This document shows, piece after piece, positions 17,786 through 26,479 of a DNA stretch of 64,000 bases. Source of the DNA: Larkinella knui (GTDB lineage: Bacteria > Bacteroidota > Bacteroidia > Cytophagales > Spirosomataceae); NCBI RefSeq assembly GCF_003858645.1, contig NZ_RQJP01000001.1, positions 1,054,001 through 1,118,000 on the forward strand, written 5' to 3'. Position 1 is the stretch's first letter. Each line of letters starts with the position of its first letter. The position numbers and the translations under genes are program-made. The notes under the pieces were generated by a model. That model was not told the DNA's origin and made no database searches. It saw nothing but the letters and a program-made list of their open reading frames with translations.

Positions 17786-19976
17786 ATTGGGATGACTCGT
17801 TTTCCTTCTGTTCTTTTTCCCTCCGCCGTTGTTCCCGGCGCTCTTTGCGCAGTTGCCGACGCGATTTTGGAACGGAATCCGTCGGAGTAACAACGCCTTT
17901 GGCTGCTTCCTGTTCCGGCGTTACCACTTCCGGTTCTTCGCGATCCCGTCCTAAAACCCGCCGGAAAAAATCGTTAATTCCATTGCTGGTTTCATCCGTT
18001 TGTTCATCCGGCATCATCAGCGAGTCGATCTCGATGGAGTCCACCGGAGCAATTTCCCGGCGCAGGCCTTCGCGCAACCGAACGCCGTAGAACCCGTAAG
18101 CGGTTGTGTCATACGGCGTTAATCCCCGGGAGGCCATGATCCGCCCAATCAGTTTGAAATAACCCCGCAGGTATGTTTTGACCGATCCATCCGGGTAAAA
18201 ACGGCTTAGTGTTGCTTTGGGCGATGGAACGACGTACGACAGGAGAATACTTTCGCCAATATCCAGATTGGCCGGGCTCTTGGCGAAATAATACCGCGAA
18301 GCTTCGCCGATTCCGTAGATATTCCGACCCCACTCGATGAAGTTGAGATAGATTTCGTACATCCGCTCTTTGCTGATAATGTGCTGATTCTCAATGAGCC
18401 AGACAATCAGAATCTCCTCGGCTTTTCGGGAGAGCGTTTTATTGCGATTCAAAAAAGCATTCTTGACGAATTGCATCGAAATCGTACTGCCACCCCGTTT
18501 GAATTTCTTGGTTTTGAAATTGGTCGCAATGGAAACCCGGAAGGCTTTTTCGTTAAAACCGTGGTGCGTAAAGAAATTATAATCCTCGGCGGTCAAAATG
18601 GCGTTCCGCAGGTTGGGCGAAATGGAATTGAGCGGGGCAAAATCCGGATTGGCCGGTCCGACAATAAACTTGCGAACGAGCTTGTCCTTTTCATATACTT
18701 CGTGTTCAAATGGTTTGTTGACCCGGCTAAAATCTTCTTTCCCAAATTGCAGGATTTTGAATTGATCCGGGGTCAAACCGGAATTGAACTGCACGGAATC
18801 AGGCAGCGAGCTATCCAGATGAAGCACCGCATCATACTTTAATTTTCCGGCCACCTTCATGCCCTCCAGCGACTCGAAAAGGCCCTGAGGAAAGGAGTCG
18901 AACAAATCCTGGGCGTCGAGCGGATCGGTATGAATTTGGACATCGTAAATTTTAACGGGCGAAACCGTGTATTTTATAAAGGGCCGGGCTTTGACTTTTC
19001 CTAAATAAATCGTCGATGTACTGTCGATCCCGACGTAATTCTCACCCACAAACAGATTGGCATCCATAGCGGCACTTTCAACCACCACATCGCCCAACGC
19101 AACGGCCGGGTGATGAATCCGCAGGTTTCGCACCGCTCCCGCGCCCTCAATTTTGAATTCCCCGCCCGAACTGGCAACATCGCGAAGTTCCGCCCGTAAG
19201 GTATCGGCCTGCAATTTAAGCTTATACCGCTGTTCGAGATAGGGCAATTCGAGCGGTTTTCCATCGGCATAAAGCGCTACGTTGGCTTCCTGGTCTGAAG
19301 GGTCCACCGTGCCCGTCAGGTGCCAGACCGACTCATCGCCGTTGACGTGAATGGTCGACGTCAGTTCGTCATCGTCGATTGTAGCGGTTTCAGTGAGGAA
19401 ACGGATCTGGCGGTCGTTGTCGGTTAAACGGAGTTCAAGATTCCGGATATCCATATTGTCCGGAATTTTGGCCAGCAGATTGTCGACCAGTTTTTCGGCC
19501 ACCACCGCCAGATCGACCCGACGGTCATCGGCATCGGTATTGTCGGCATTCGTTGCCGTAGAATCTTTCTTTTGCGATTTCAGGAGAAAATCGATGTTGG
19601 TCGTGCTATCACGCCGGACGATGTGGGCCAGCCCATTTTGCAGCGTCAGTGACGAAACCGCCACCTGGCCGTAGAGCAACGGCCAGATGCTAACGCCCAC
19701 TTCGGTGTTTCCGACCCGCAGCAAACTGTCCCGGCCTTCGGGCACCACAGTGATGTTGGAAAAGGCCACGGTAGACAAGCCTGTAAATTGAGCTTTGCCA
19801 ATGGTTACATTCAGATTGTAGTCCCGTTTCGCCTTTCGGATGGCTTTGGCGAGCCCTTCTTTCAGCAGGGCTTCGCGCTTGTTGTAGACAATACCGGCTC
19901 CGATGGCGCCCAGAACGAATATGCCCAGCAGGACCCAGCCTGAAATAATCAGTATTCTTTTTTTATTGACTTGCAT
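17784..19976 (-). CDS. AsmA-like / GT51 peptidoglycan glycosyltransferase
   Basis: A 730-residue inner-membrane protein. An N-terminal anchor (about residues 8-30) is followed by an AsmA/DUF748-like periplasmic region (about 50-400, e.g. VTIGKAQFTGLSTVAFSNITV). A family-51 glycosyltransferase domain lies at about 450-640 with the expected motifs AEDYNFFTHHGF (catalytic Glu), GGSTISMQFVKN, LSRKAEEI and YLNFIEWGRNIYGI. There is no transpeptidase domain, so it would polymerise lipid II without cross-linking. The C-terminus is strongly charged (KSRRQLRKERREQRRREKEQ). The AsmA-like plus GT51 fusion occurs in Bacteroidota; its partner or regulation is not evident here. Confidence 0.88.
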   Translation of the reverse strand: MQVNKKRILIISGWVLLGIFVLGAIGAGIVYNKREALLKEGLAKAIRKAKRDYNLNVTIGKAQFTGLSTVAFSNITVVPEGRDSLLRVGNTEVGVSIWPLLYGQVAVSSLTLQNGLAHIVRRDSTTNIDFLLKSQKKDSTATNADNTDADDRRVDLAVVAEKLVDNLLAKIPDNMDIRNLELRLTDNDRQIRFLTETATIDDDELTSTIHVNGDESVWHLTGTVDPSDQEANVALYADGKPLELPYLEQRYKLKLQADTLRAELRDVASSGGEFKIEGAGAVRNLRIHHPAVALGDVVVESAAMDANLFVGENYVGIDSTSTIYLGKVKARPFIKYTVSPVKIYDVQIHTDPLDAQDLFDSFPQGLFESLEGMKVAGKLKYDAVLHLDSSLPDSVQFNSGLTPDQFKILQFGKEDFSRVNKPFEHEVYEKDKLVRKFIVGPANPDFAPLNSISPNLRNAILTAEDYNFFTHHGFNEKAFRVSIATNFKTKKFKRGGSTISMQFVKNAFLNRNKTLSRKAEEILIVWLIENQHIISKERMYEIYLNFIEWGRNIYGIGEASRYYFAKSPANLDIGESILLSYVVPSPKATLSRFYPDGSVKTYLRGYFKLIGRIMASRGLTPYDTTAYGFYGVRLREGLRREIAPVDSIEIDSLMMPDEQTDETSNGINDFFRRVLGRDREEPEVVTPEQEAAKGVVTPTDSVPKSRRQLRKERREQRRREKEQKENESSQ

Positions 19977-20040
19977 TGTAAACTAGTAAAGTGATCCGAA
20001 AGGTATTCCGGCACTTTCATGGTGTGGTGCGAAGTTACGG

Positions 20041-20490
20041 CTATTTATCAAAATCAAGGTGGCAATTCCACCATCCCGTGTCGAAGCGGGTGTTAAACTG
20101 CTTGTAAAACTGGATGGCGGGTTCGTTCCAGTCAAGAACCTGCCACATCATGCCGGTACAATCGGTTTGCCGGGCTGTTTCGATGGTTGCATCGAATAAG
20201 GCTTTGCCCAATCCTTGACCGCGAAAGGCTTCATTGACGATGATATCTTCCAGATAAAGCCGTTTTCCTTTCCAGGTCGAATACCGGTAATAGTATAACG
20301 ACATGGCCACAATCTTGTTTTCTACTTCCGCGACGAGCACACCAAAAAGCGGATTTTCGCCAAAACCGTCTTTCAGCATCTGCTCGGGCGTATTGGTAAC
20401 TTCATGGGGGGCTTTTTCGTACAAAGCCAGTTCCTGAACGAGTTCAAACAACTGCGGAACGTCGGTGGGAATACCCTTGCGGATTGTCAT
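20041..20490 (-). CDS. GNAT family N-acetyltransferase
   Basis: A 149-residue acetyltransferase of the spermidine/diamine-type GNAT subgroup. The acetyl-CoA loop is RGQGLGKALF, preceded by the strand LYLEDIIVNEAF; the C-terminal half shows WNEPAIQFYKQF, the usual late helix. The N-terminus (MTIRKGIPTDVPQLFELVQELALYEKAP) matches this subgroup. The substrate (polyamine, thialysine or other amine) cannot be set from sequence alone. Confidence 0.88.
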   Translation of the reverse strand: MTIRKGIPTDVPQLFELVQELALYEKAPHEVTNTPEQMLKDGFGENPLFGVLVAEVENKIVAMSLYYYRYSTWKGKRLYLEDIIVNEAFRGQGLGKALFDATIETARQTDCTGMMWQVLDWNEPAIQFYKQFNTRFDTGWWNCHLDFDK

Positions 20491-20573
20491 TCGAGGCTAA
20501 AAAGTTGTGTTTAAATCAATTTGGCTATACATATTGGTAATCAGGTCTTGACTACCAGATTCGGAGAAATCAG

Positions 20574-21614
20574 TCATCGATTTTCAAGGTATTTCTCCCA
20601 TTTTTCCAGCACTGATCTGAAATCATCCGGTAAGTCGGAATCGAACTGGAGCCACTGATGCGTTCGCGGATGCTCAAATCCCAGCGATTTGGCATGGAGA
20701 GCCTGCCGGGGCATGAGGGCAAAACAGTTCTGAACGAACGATTTGTAGGAACCGTTGGCATTGCCGCGCAGAATACGGTCACCGCCATACGTGGCATCAC
20801 TGAAAAGCGGATGACCCAGGTATTGCATGTGCGCCCGAATCTGGTGCGTTCGGCCGGTTTCCAGTTTACACTCCACGAGCGAAACGTAATGCAGTGATTT
20901 TAAAACCTTGTAATGGGTTACGGCGCGCTTGCCCTGACTGCCGTCCGGAAAAACCGCCTGCACCTTGCGGTCGCGGAGGCTACGCCCAATGTTTCCCTCG
21001 ATGGTGCCTTCACTTTCCTTTAATTCTCCCCAGGCAATGGCGTTGTAGGTCCGCTCGATGGTGTGTTCAAAAAACTGGCGGCCGAGGTGAGTCATCGCAA
21101 ATTCCGTTTTGGCAATCACCATCAGACCCGATGTGTCCTTGTCGATCCGGTGGACAAGTCCGGGGCGGATGCTGCCGTTGCGGGAAGTGGGCAAATTCTG
21201 AAAGTGAAAAACCAGCGCGTTGACCAGCGTCCCGGTCCAGTTGCTGTAGGCCGGATGAACCACCATACCGGCCGGTTTATTCAAAACCAGTACTTCATCA
21301 TCTTCATATACAATGTTCAGTGGAATATTTTCCGGCAAAATATCGGTATCGCGGGGCGGATGAGGCAGCGCCACCGTGATGATATCCTGCGGTTTAATTT
21401 TATAACTCGCCTTGATCGCGCTGCCATTCACTTTAATGGCTTCCGTGTCGATTCCGTTCTGAATCTTAGTCCGCGTTGCATTGGGCAGGCGTTCGGTCAG
21501 AAACCGGTCGATTCGCATCAGATTCTGACCGGGGTCGACTGCGATGCGGTAGTGTTCGTAAAGCTCGTCTTCATCCGGGTCAGCAAGCACCGGTTCTTCG
21601 TCCTGCTGATCCAT
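20574..21614 (-). CDS. RluA/RluD-family pseudouridine synthase
   Basis: Isomerises uridine to pseudouridine in rRNA (RluD-like, probably 23S). About 346 residues. An S4 RNA-binding domain (MRIDRFLTERLPNATRTKIQ) precedes the catalytic domain with HRIDKDTSGLMVIAK, whose Asp is the nucleophile, and the later CKLETGRTHQIRAHM motif. The upstream ATG at 21632 would sit on the transcription start predicted from the -7 box at 21637-21644, so the ATG at 21614 is preferred; both are acceptable. Specific uridine targets are inferred only from family. Confidence 0.9.
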   Translation of the reverse strand: MDQQDEEPVLADPDEDELYEHYRIAVDPGQNLMRIDRFLTERLPNATRTKIQNGIDTEAIKVNGSAIKASYKIKPQDIITVALPHPPRDTDILPENIPLNIVYEDDEVLVLNKPAGMVVHPAYSNWTGTLVNALVFHFQNLPTSRNGSIRPGLVHRIDKDTSGLMVIAKTEFAMTHLGRQFFEHTIERTYNAIAWGELKESEGTIEGNIGRSLRDRKVQAVFPDGSQGKRAVTHYKVLKSLHYVSLVECKLETGRTHQIRAHMQYLGHPLFSDATYGGDRILRGNANGSYKSFVQNCFALMPRQALHAKSLGFEHPRTHQWLQFDSDLPDDFRSVLEKWEKYLENR

Positions 21615-21636
21615 TGCATTGGGTTGTACCATCTTA

Positions 21637-21644
21637 CAAAAGTA
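21637..21644 (-). promoter_or_regulatory. -7 promoter box for pseudouridine synthase
   Basis: On the minus strand the sequence reads TACTTTTG, an exact TAnnTTTG match, 23 nt before the preferred ATG. It is back-to-back with the plus-strand promoter at 21681-21714. Confidence 0.6.
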
Positions 21645-21680
21645 CCAAGAAAAGGACGTTTTAGCGAACGGTCACTGGTT

Positions 21681-21714
21681 TTTGTTAAAATATCGTGTGA
21701 CCTTCTTACTTTTG
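21681..21714 (+). promoter_or_regulatory. Bacteroidota promoter, -33 and -7 boxes
   Basis: TTTG at 21681-21684 and TACTTTTG at 21707-21714 are separated by 22 nt, close to the usual spacing. They would drive the lipoprotein-desulfhydrase-formyltransferase-deacetylase run. Confidence 0.65.
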
Positions 21715-21754
21715 TGTCGTCGTAATGATAACGGCAACGTACAACCTGAAAATA

Positions 21755-22207
21755 ATGATCGATTTCTTCCCACCACATGTAAGGCCTTTGCGGGCTGTCT
21801 GTTCGAAAATTGCCCTGATGCTAACGTCGGTTCTCTGGAGCCTGAGCAGTTGCACAACTCCCACCGAAGTCATACTTCCACAAACGGCGTTCGATGGTAC
21901 CTTTACGGTTCAGGAATCCAATCCCAAGGATAACTATTTGCTGACGCTGCGTAAAAATCCCGAAAAAGCCAACACCTTTACCATTGAAAACCTGGCCAAT
22001 CTGGTCAAGAACCCATTGGAAGGGAAGGCGACGGGCAAAAGACTGGTGATTAAACAGCAGGCGTTTACCAACTATCTGGGCGATCAGTATACCATTTCCG
22101 GCGAGGGTGAAATGGTTGATGAAACCTTGATTCTGCATTACACTATCAAAGGGTATAACGGATATGCCGGAGCGGTTTTTGCGAAAAAACAGGTAGACGG
22201 TAAATAA
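21755..22207 (+). CDS. Small putative lipoprotein
   Basis: Unrecognised protein of about 150 residues. A hydrophobic signal (IALMLTSVLWSLSSC) ends in a lipobox-like LSSC, so it is probably a lipid-anchored envelope protein. The mature part is beta-rich (TFTVQESNPKDNYLLTLRKNP, YTISGEGEMVDETLILHYTIKGY), like a small sandwich or calycin fold. The ATG at 21725 is an alternative start but lies almost on the predicted transcription start. It is 8 nt from the next gene. Confidence 0.65.
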   Translation: MIDFFPPHVRPLRAVCSKIALMLTSVLWSLSSCTTPTEVILPQTAFDGTFTVQESNPKDNYLLTLRKNPEKANTFTIENLANLVKNPLEGKATGKRLVIKQQAFTNYLGDQYTISGEGEMVDETLILHYTIKGYNGYAGAVFAKKQVDGK

Positions 22208-22215
22208 AACCGGCA

Positions 22216-23097
22216 GTGGAAGATCTGTTTGCCGCTTCTAAAATGTCCCGGCTGCAATTCCTGCCGGACCCTTTCCCCAAGCCTGTGCCCATTCAGCTGT
22301 ATCTGAAACGGGATGACGAACTTCACCCCCTGGTGTCTGGTAATAAATGGCGCAAACTCAAGTATAATCTGGCCGAAGCCCGGCGATTGGGCTGCCACAC
22401 GCTGTTGACCTACGGTGGCGCCTTTTCCAACCACATTTATGCCGTAGCGGCTGCGGGAAGGGCGTGCGGTTTTGCGACCATTGGTTTGATCCGGGGCGAA
22501 GATCACCGGGAGCGCGACACCCCAACGCTGGCCTTTGCCCGCAATCAGGGCATGCAACTTCACTTCCTGACCCGGCTGCAATTCAGAAACCTGACCGATC
22601 CGGTTTTGCAACGGGACCTCCGGCAACGCTTCGGCTCGTATTATGAGTTGCCGGAGGGGGGAACAAACGAACTGGCCGTGCGCGGAACAGCGGAACTGAT
22701 GCCGGAAATTTTGCGCCAATCCGATCAATTACCGGACTATGTATGTTGTCCGGTCGGCACGGGAGGAACATTGGCCGGTCTGGAAAAAACCGCTCCGGCC
22801 GGAGTAAAGGTCCTGGGGTTTGCAGCGTTGAAAGGGTTTGTAGCCGATAGCCACACCACGGCCCAAGTTCAAACAGGCTATCATTTTGGCGGTTATGCCA
22901 AAACGGCCCCCGAACTAATCGACTTCATTCGGATCGTTGAGCGAAAAACCGGCGTGCAGCTTGAACAGGTTTATACGGGAAAGATGCTCTACGGAATCTA
23001 CGATTTGGCCCAAAAAAGCTATTTTTTACCAGACAGCAGGGTGGTCGCCATCCACACGGGCGGCCTGCAAGGCAGAAGTAAAAATTTAGACGTATAG
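22216..23097 (+). CDS. PLP-dependent D-cysteine desulfhydrase / ACC deaminase family
   Basis: A 293-residue fold-type II PLP enzyme. The Lys that binds PLP lies in LVSGNKWRKLKYNL; the phosphate-binding loop is GTGGTLAGLE, and GGAFSNHIYAVAAAG forms the substrate-carboxylate loop. This family includes 1-aminocyclopropane-1-carboxylate deaminase and D-cysteine desulfhydrase. Bacteroidota members are usually annotated as ACC deaminase, but a desulfhydrase or racemase activity is as likely. It starts at a GTG (22216), with an ATG at 22243 as alternative. The C-terminal IHTGGLQG is the usual end. Confidence 0.85.
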   Translation: MEDLFAASKMSRLQFLPDPFPKPVPIQLYLKRDDELHPLVSGNKWRKLKYNLAEARRLGCHTLLTYGGAFSNHIYAVAAAGRACGFATIGLIRGEDHRERDTPTLAFARNQGMQLHFLTRLQFRNLTDPVLQRDLRQRFGSYYELPEGGTNELAVRGTAELMPEILRQSDQLPDYVCCPVGTGGTLAGLEKTAPAGVKVLGFAALKGFVADSHTTAQVQTGYHFGGYAKTAPELIDFIRIVERKTGVQLEQVYTGKMLYGIYDLAQKSYFLPDSRVVAIHTGGLQGRSKNLDV

Positions 23098-23109
23098 AAA
23101 TTGTATCAT

Positions 23110-23152
23110 GTCTTGATTTTATTGTTAATATTGAAGACAATAAAATCAAGAC
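23110..23152. repeat. Perfect 16-bp inverted repeat before formyltransferase
   Basis: The arms 23110-23125 and 23137-23152 are exact reverse complements with an 11-nt loop. The repeat ends 5 nt before the ATG of the next gene, so in mRNA it would mask the start region; there is no T run. Confidence 0.9.
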
Positions 23153-23157
23153 CGCCT

Positions 23158-23922
23158 ATGAGAATAGTCTTTATCACCCAGGACGATCCTTTCTATTTAG
23201 CCCGCAATCTTGATTATCTCCTGAAGAAATTACCGCCTTATGCAAAGGTGGTGGGGACCGTCGTTGCCGATGTTTCACCGTTTGGTAAACGGGAAAGTTT
23301 TAGGGAAAAAGCCCAAAAAACCTACGAAATTTTTGGTCTGCCTTTTTTTCTGCGCTATAGCCTGAAATTCATTGCTTCCAAACTCAACCGGCAAAACAGC
23401 GTCAGACACGTACTGGAGCACCATCAGGTGCCGCTAATTCAGCTCGAAGGCAATATCAACAAGCCGGAAAGTCTACAGAAAATAGCGGCTTATCAGCCTG
23501 ATTTGCTCATTTCCATTGCCGGTAATCAGATTTTCAAACGCCCGCTACTGGATCTTGCCCCCCTGGGATGCCTCAATCTGCATACGGCTCTGTTGCCCAA
23601 ATACCGGGGACTGATGCCTTCCTTCTGGGTCCTGAAAAACAACGAAAAATACACCGGAGTGTCGGTTTTCTTCGTCGATGAAGGCATCGATAGTGGCCCG
23701 ATTCTGGTGCAGAGACAGGTTGAAATCGGTACCCGTTCACAGGCGGAACTGATCAGACACACCAAGCAAATCGGTATGGATGCGATTGTCGAATGCATTG
23801 AAAAAATTCATGCGGGCACGTATCAGCTGATTGAAAATGATGCTACTCAGATGACGTATTTTTCATTTCCTGCGCGCGAGGATGTGAAAGCATTTCTGGC
23901 CGCCGGCAAACGCTTCTATTGA
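23158..23922 (+). CDS. Formyltransferase-family protein
   Basis: A 254-residue protein with the formyl-transferase N-domain of Fmt/PurN/ArnA type. Visible: NLHTALLPKYRG (the catalytic His and the SLLP-like loop) and VDEGIDSGPILVQ, containing the catalytic Asp region. The Asn of the triad is probably in SIAGNQIF. It lacks the Fmt C-terminal domain. It is far from any peptide deformylase gene, and its neighbour (4 nt away) is a polysaccharide deacetylase, so it more likely formylates an amino-sugar nucleotide or similar than Met-tRNA. The open frame upstream to 23101 crosses the hairpin and is not used. Confidence 0.8.
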   Translation: MRIVFITQDDPFYLARNLDYLLKKLPPYAKVVGTVVADVSPFGKRESFREKAQKTYEIFGLPFFLRYSLKFIASKLNRQNSVRHVLEHHQVPLIQLEGNINKPESLQKIAAYQPDLLISIAGNQIFKRPLLDLAPLGCLNLHTALLPKYRGLMPSFWVLKNNEKYTGVSVFFVDEGIDSGPILVQRQVEIGTRSQAELIRHTKQIGMDAIVECIEKIHAGTYQLIENDATQMTYFSFPAREDVKAFLAAGKRFY

Positions 23923-23925
23923 GCC

Positions 23926-24786
23926 ATGAATATCCTCACCTTTGATATTGAAGAATGGTTTCACCTGCTCGATAATCCGTCGACGAAAACCGAGCAGGAC
24001 TGGAACCGGTACGAATGCCGGATTCATCACAATGTGGATCGCATTTTTCGGTTACTGGATGACACTCATTGCCGGGCTACATTTTTCTGCCTGGGCTGGG
24101 TGGCCCGCAAATACCCCGATGTCATTCGGCGGATCGATGCCGCCGGGTATGATGTAGCCACCCATTCCGACCTGCACCAGCTGGTATTTGAACAGTCGCC
24201 CATGGAATGCCGGGCTGACCTGGAACGGTCGATCAAATCGCTTCAGGACGTAACCGGCAAGAAAATAAGGTATTACCGCGCCCCCGGTTTTTCGGTGAAA
24301 GAACAGAACCGCTGGATATTTCCGCTGCTGGTGGAGTTGGGAATCGAAATCGATTGTTCGATGTTTCCGGCCCAGCGGGCCCACGGTGGTGACACCACGT
24401 TTGGCATTGCCGAGCCTTGTTACATCGATGTCAACGGTTCGTTGCTGAAAGAATTTCCAATCAATACCGTCAAACTATTGGGTAAAGACCTGATTTTTTC
24501 GGGAGGAGGCTATTTTCGGTTGTTTCCCTATCCGATGATCCAGAACTTTATGCGTCACTCGTCTTACGTGATGACGTATTTTCACCCCCGCGATTTCGAT
24601 CCTGCCCAGCCGATGGTGCCCGGTCTCAGCCGGTTGCGCCAGTTTAAATCGTATTATGGGTTGAATGGATGCTGGGAGAAATTAAAACATTTGTTGCTGG
24701 ATTACGATTTTATCGATTTGACGGAAGCCAATAAGCAGATAAACTGGTCGGATTGCCGGATTCAGCGGTTTCAGTTAACTTCGTAA
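23926..24786 (+). CDS. NodB-type polysaccharide deacetylase
   Basis: A 286-residue carbohydrate-esterase-4 protein. The N-terminal FDIEEWFH supplies the metal-binding Asp, THSDLHQ gives the HxxxH-type pair, and YRAPGFS is motif 3. The C-terminal region with MTYFHPRDFDPAQP is typical of the XrtA/PEP-CTERM-associated deacetylase subgroup (DUF3473-like). It would remove acetyl from an N-acetylated sugar in an exported glycan. No signal peptide, so it may act on a lipid-linked intermediate in the cytoplasm. Likely same operon as the formyltransferase. Confidence 0.85.
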   Translation: MNILTFDIEEWFHLLDNPSTKTEQDWNRYECRIHHNVDRIFRLLDDTHCRATFFCLGWVARKYPDVIRRIDAAGYDVATHSDLHQLVFEQSPMECRADLERSIKSLQDVTGKKIRYYRAPGFSVKEQNRWIFPLLVELGIEIDCSMFPAQRAHGGDTTFGIAEPCYIDVNGSLLKEFPINTVKLLGKDLIFSGGGYFRLFPYPMIQNFMRHSSYVMTYFHPRDFDPAQPMVPGLSRLRQFKSYYGLNGCWEKLKHLLLDYDFIDLTEANKQINWSDCRIQRFQLTS

Positions 24787-24819
24787 TGGATTTCTCACGT
24801 AATAATTGGATTTAGGCGA

Positions 24820-25812
24820 ATGGAATATCGGATACTAGGCGATTCGGATGTAAAGGTTTCAGCGATTGCCTTCGGAGCCTGGGCTGTTGGGGGCTGGATG
24901 TGGGGTGGAACGGAGCGGAATGATGCTGTTGAAGCCATCAAAGCCTCGTTTGACCTGGGCGTGACCTCGATCGACACGGCTCCCGTCTACGGGCAGGGCA
25001 CCAGCGAGGAAATTGTTGGAGAAGCCATCAAAGGCCTTCCTCGCGATCAGGTGCAGATTCTGACCAAATACGGAATGCGCTGGGATCTGGCAAAAGGAAC
25101 GCTGGCTTTTCATACCCAGGCTAATGACGGAACACCGATCGACGTCTACAAGTATGCGTCGAAAGAAAGCATCATGCGGGAATGTGAAGCCAGCCTGAAA
25201 CGCCTGGGCACCGACTACATTGACCTGTATCAGATTCATTGGCCCGATGTTACCACGCCGATTTCCGAGTCGATGGAAGCCGTCGGCCGGTTGATCGAGC
25301 AGGGAAAAGTCCGGGCCGCCGGCGTTTGTAATTACTCGGTTGAGCAGATGAAAGAAGCTGAACGGACCTTGAAGCTGGTTTCGAATCAGGTTCCGTTCAG
25401 CATGGTAAAACGCGATATTGAAGCCGATCTGGTACCCTACTGCCTTTCTGCTAACCGGTCGATTCTGGCCTACAGCCCGTTGGAGCGGGGGTTGCTGGCG
25501 GGGAAAATCAAACCCGGTCACCAGTTTGCAAAAGGCGACCACCGGGCCACTTATAAGGCGTTCAAAGACGGAAATAGCGAACGGGTCTGGTCATTCCTGG
25601 CTAAAATTCGACCGATTGCCGAGCAGAAACAAGTGTCATTGAGCCAGTTGGTGATTCGCTGGACCATCGACCGACCCGGTATTACGGTGGCTCTGGTGGG
25701 GGCGCGAAACGCTGAACAGGCGGTTCAGAATGCCAAAGCGATCGAAGTGCAGTTAACGGCGGAGGAGACGACTTTTATCAATGAGCAACTGAATGAGGTG
25801 GAACTGAACTAG
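24820..25812 (+). CDS. Aldo/keto reductase
   Basis: NADPH-dependent oxidoreductase of 330 residues. The tetrad is visible as DTAPVYGQG (Asp and Tyr), LTKYG (Lys) and QIHWPD (His). The C-terminal cofactor segment VALVGARNAEQAVQN is present. It resembles the general-stress/Tas-YghZ-like AKR class. Cytoplasmic. Substrate not predictable; position after the deacetylase (33 nt) may be incidental. Confidence 0.88.
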   Translation: MEYRILGDSDVKVSAIAFGAWAVGGWMWGGTERNDAVEAIKASFDLGVTSIDTAPVYGQGTSEEIVGEAIKGLPRDQVQILTKYGMRWDLAKGTLAFHTQANDGTPIDVYKYASKESIMRECEASLKRLGTDYIDLYQIHWPDVTTPISESMEAVGRLIEQGKVRAAGVCNYSVEQMKEAERTLKLVSNQVPFSMVKRDIEADLVPYCLSANRSILAYSPLERGLLAGKIKPGHQFAKGDHRATYKAFKDGNSERVWSFLAKIRPIAEQKQVSLSQLVIRWTIDRPGITVALVGARNAEQAVQNAKAIEVQLTAEETTFINEQLNEVELN

Positions 25813-25833
25813 GACCCGAAACCCGGCCATGAC

Positions 25834-26385
25834 TTAGTCGATGTACTTTTGATAATACGGTTTGTAGCCAAAAAGCCGGGCCAACGGCGTCAGAATACCA
25901 AACACAATTTTCTGAATGGCAAACGGCGGTTTGGCCAGCCGGAACACGTGGTCATAGTGATTCATCATCAGTGCCACCTGCAAAATTCCCGGGATGCCGT
26001 CTTCGTTTGTCTTGCCGTCACTGGCCAGACCGGTCGATAACTCCAGAAAATATTCGGTATCCATAGCCGGAGCGGTTTTCCAGGAAACGACGGTTTTATC
26101 ACTGGTTGAATTCCACATGGCGTGAATGGAATTTTTTGCGATATGAATTTTATCACCGGGCTGCAAAACCTGCATAACACCGTTTAATCGCACGGACAAC
26201 TCACCCTGCAACACTAAAAAATGCTCGTCCTGATGGGGATGATAATGCGGAACCGGCTCTTTAGAATGGGCCTCGTAGGTTGAAATCAATTCCAGAAACT
26301 GGCCGTTGGTGTCCGCCCGGGTTTGTATAAACTGAATAATTTGTCCTGTTTTCGGATTCCTGATTTCTTTCCCTTTCCGTGCCAT
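25834..26385 (-). CDS. Cupin-domain protein
   Basis: A 183-residue single-domain cupin. Motif 1 has HYHPHQDEHFLVLQGEL (metal-binding His/Glu set); motif 2 lies around KIHIAKNSIHAMWN. The C-terminus has a hydrophobic segment (PFAIQKIVFGILTPLARLFGY) that may contact the membrane. The frame is open to 26541, but that part overlaps the neighbouring ThuA gene and lacks cupin features, so the ATG at 26385 is used. Function unknown. Confidence 0.75.
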   Translation of the reverse strand: MARKGKEIRNPKTGQIIQFIQTRADTNGQFLELISTYEAHSKEPVPHYHPHQDEHFLVLQGELSVRLNGVMQVLQPGDKIHIAKNSIHAMWNSTSDKTVVSWKTAPAMDTEYFLELSTGLASDGKTNEDGIPGILQVALMMNHYDHVFRLAKPPFAIQKIVFGILTPLARLFGYKPYYQKYID

Positions 26386-26479
26386 TTGCGTGTTGGTTGC
26401 CCGGCGAAGATAGGAGCCGGTAGCCGCAGAAACCAAGACATTATTAGGAAACGGTTTGTCGTTAAGCAGGGGAGTGAAT

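Noticed and set aside
21063-21725. A 220-codon plus-strand frame opposite the pseudouridine synthase
   Set aside because: Antisense shadow; the minus strand encodes the S4 and catalytic motifs.
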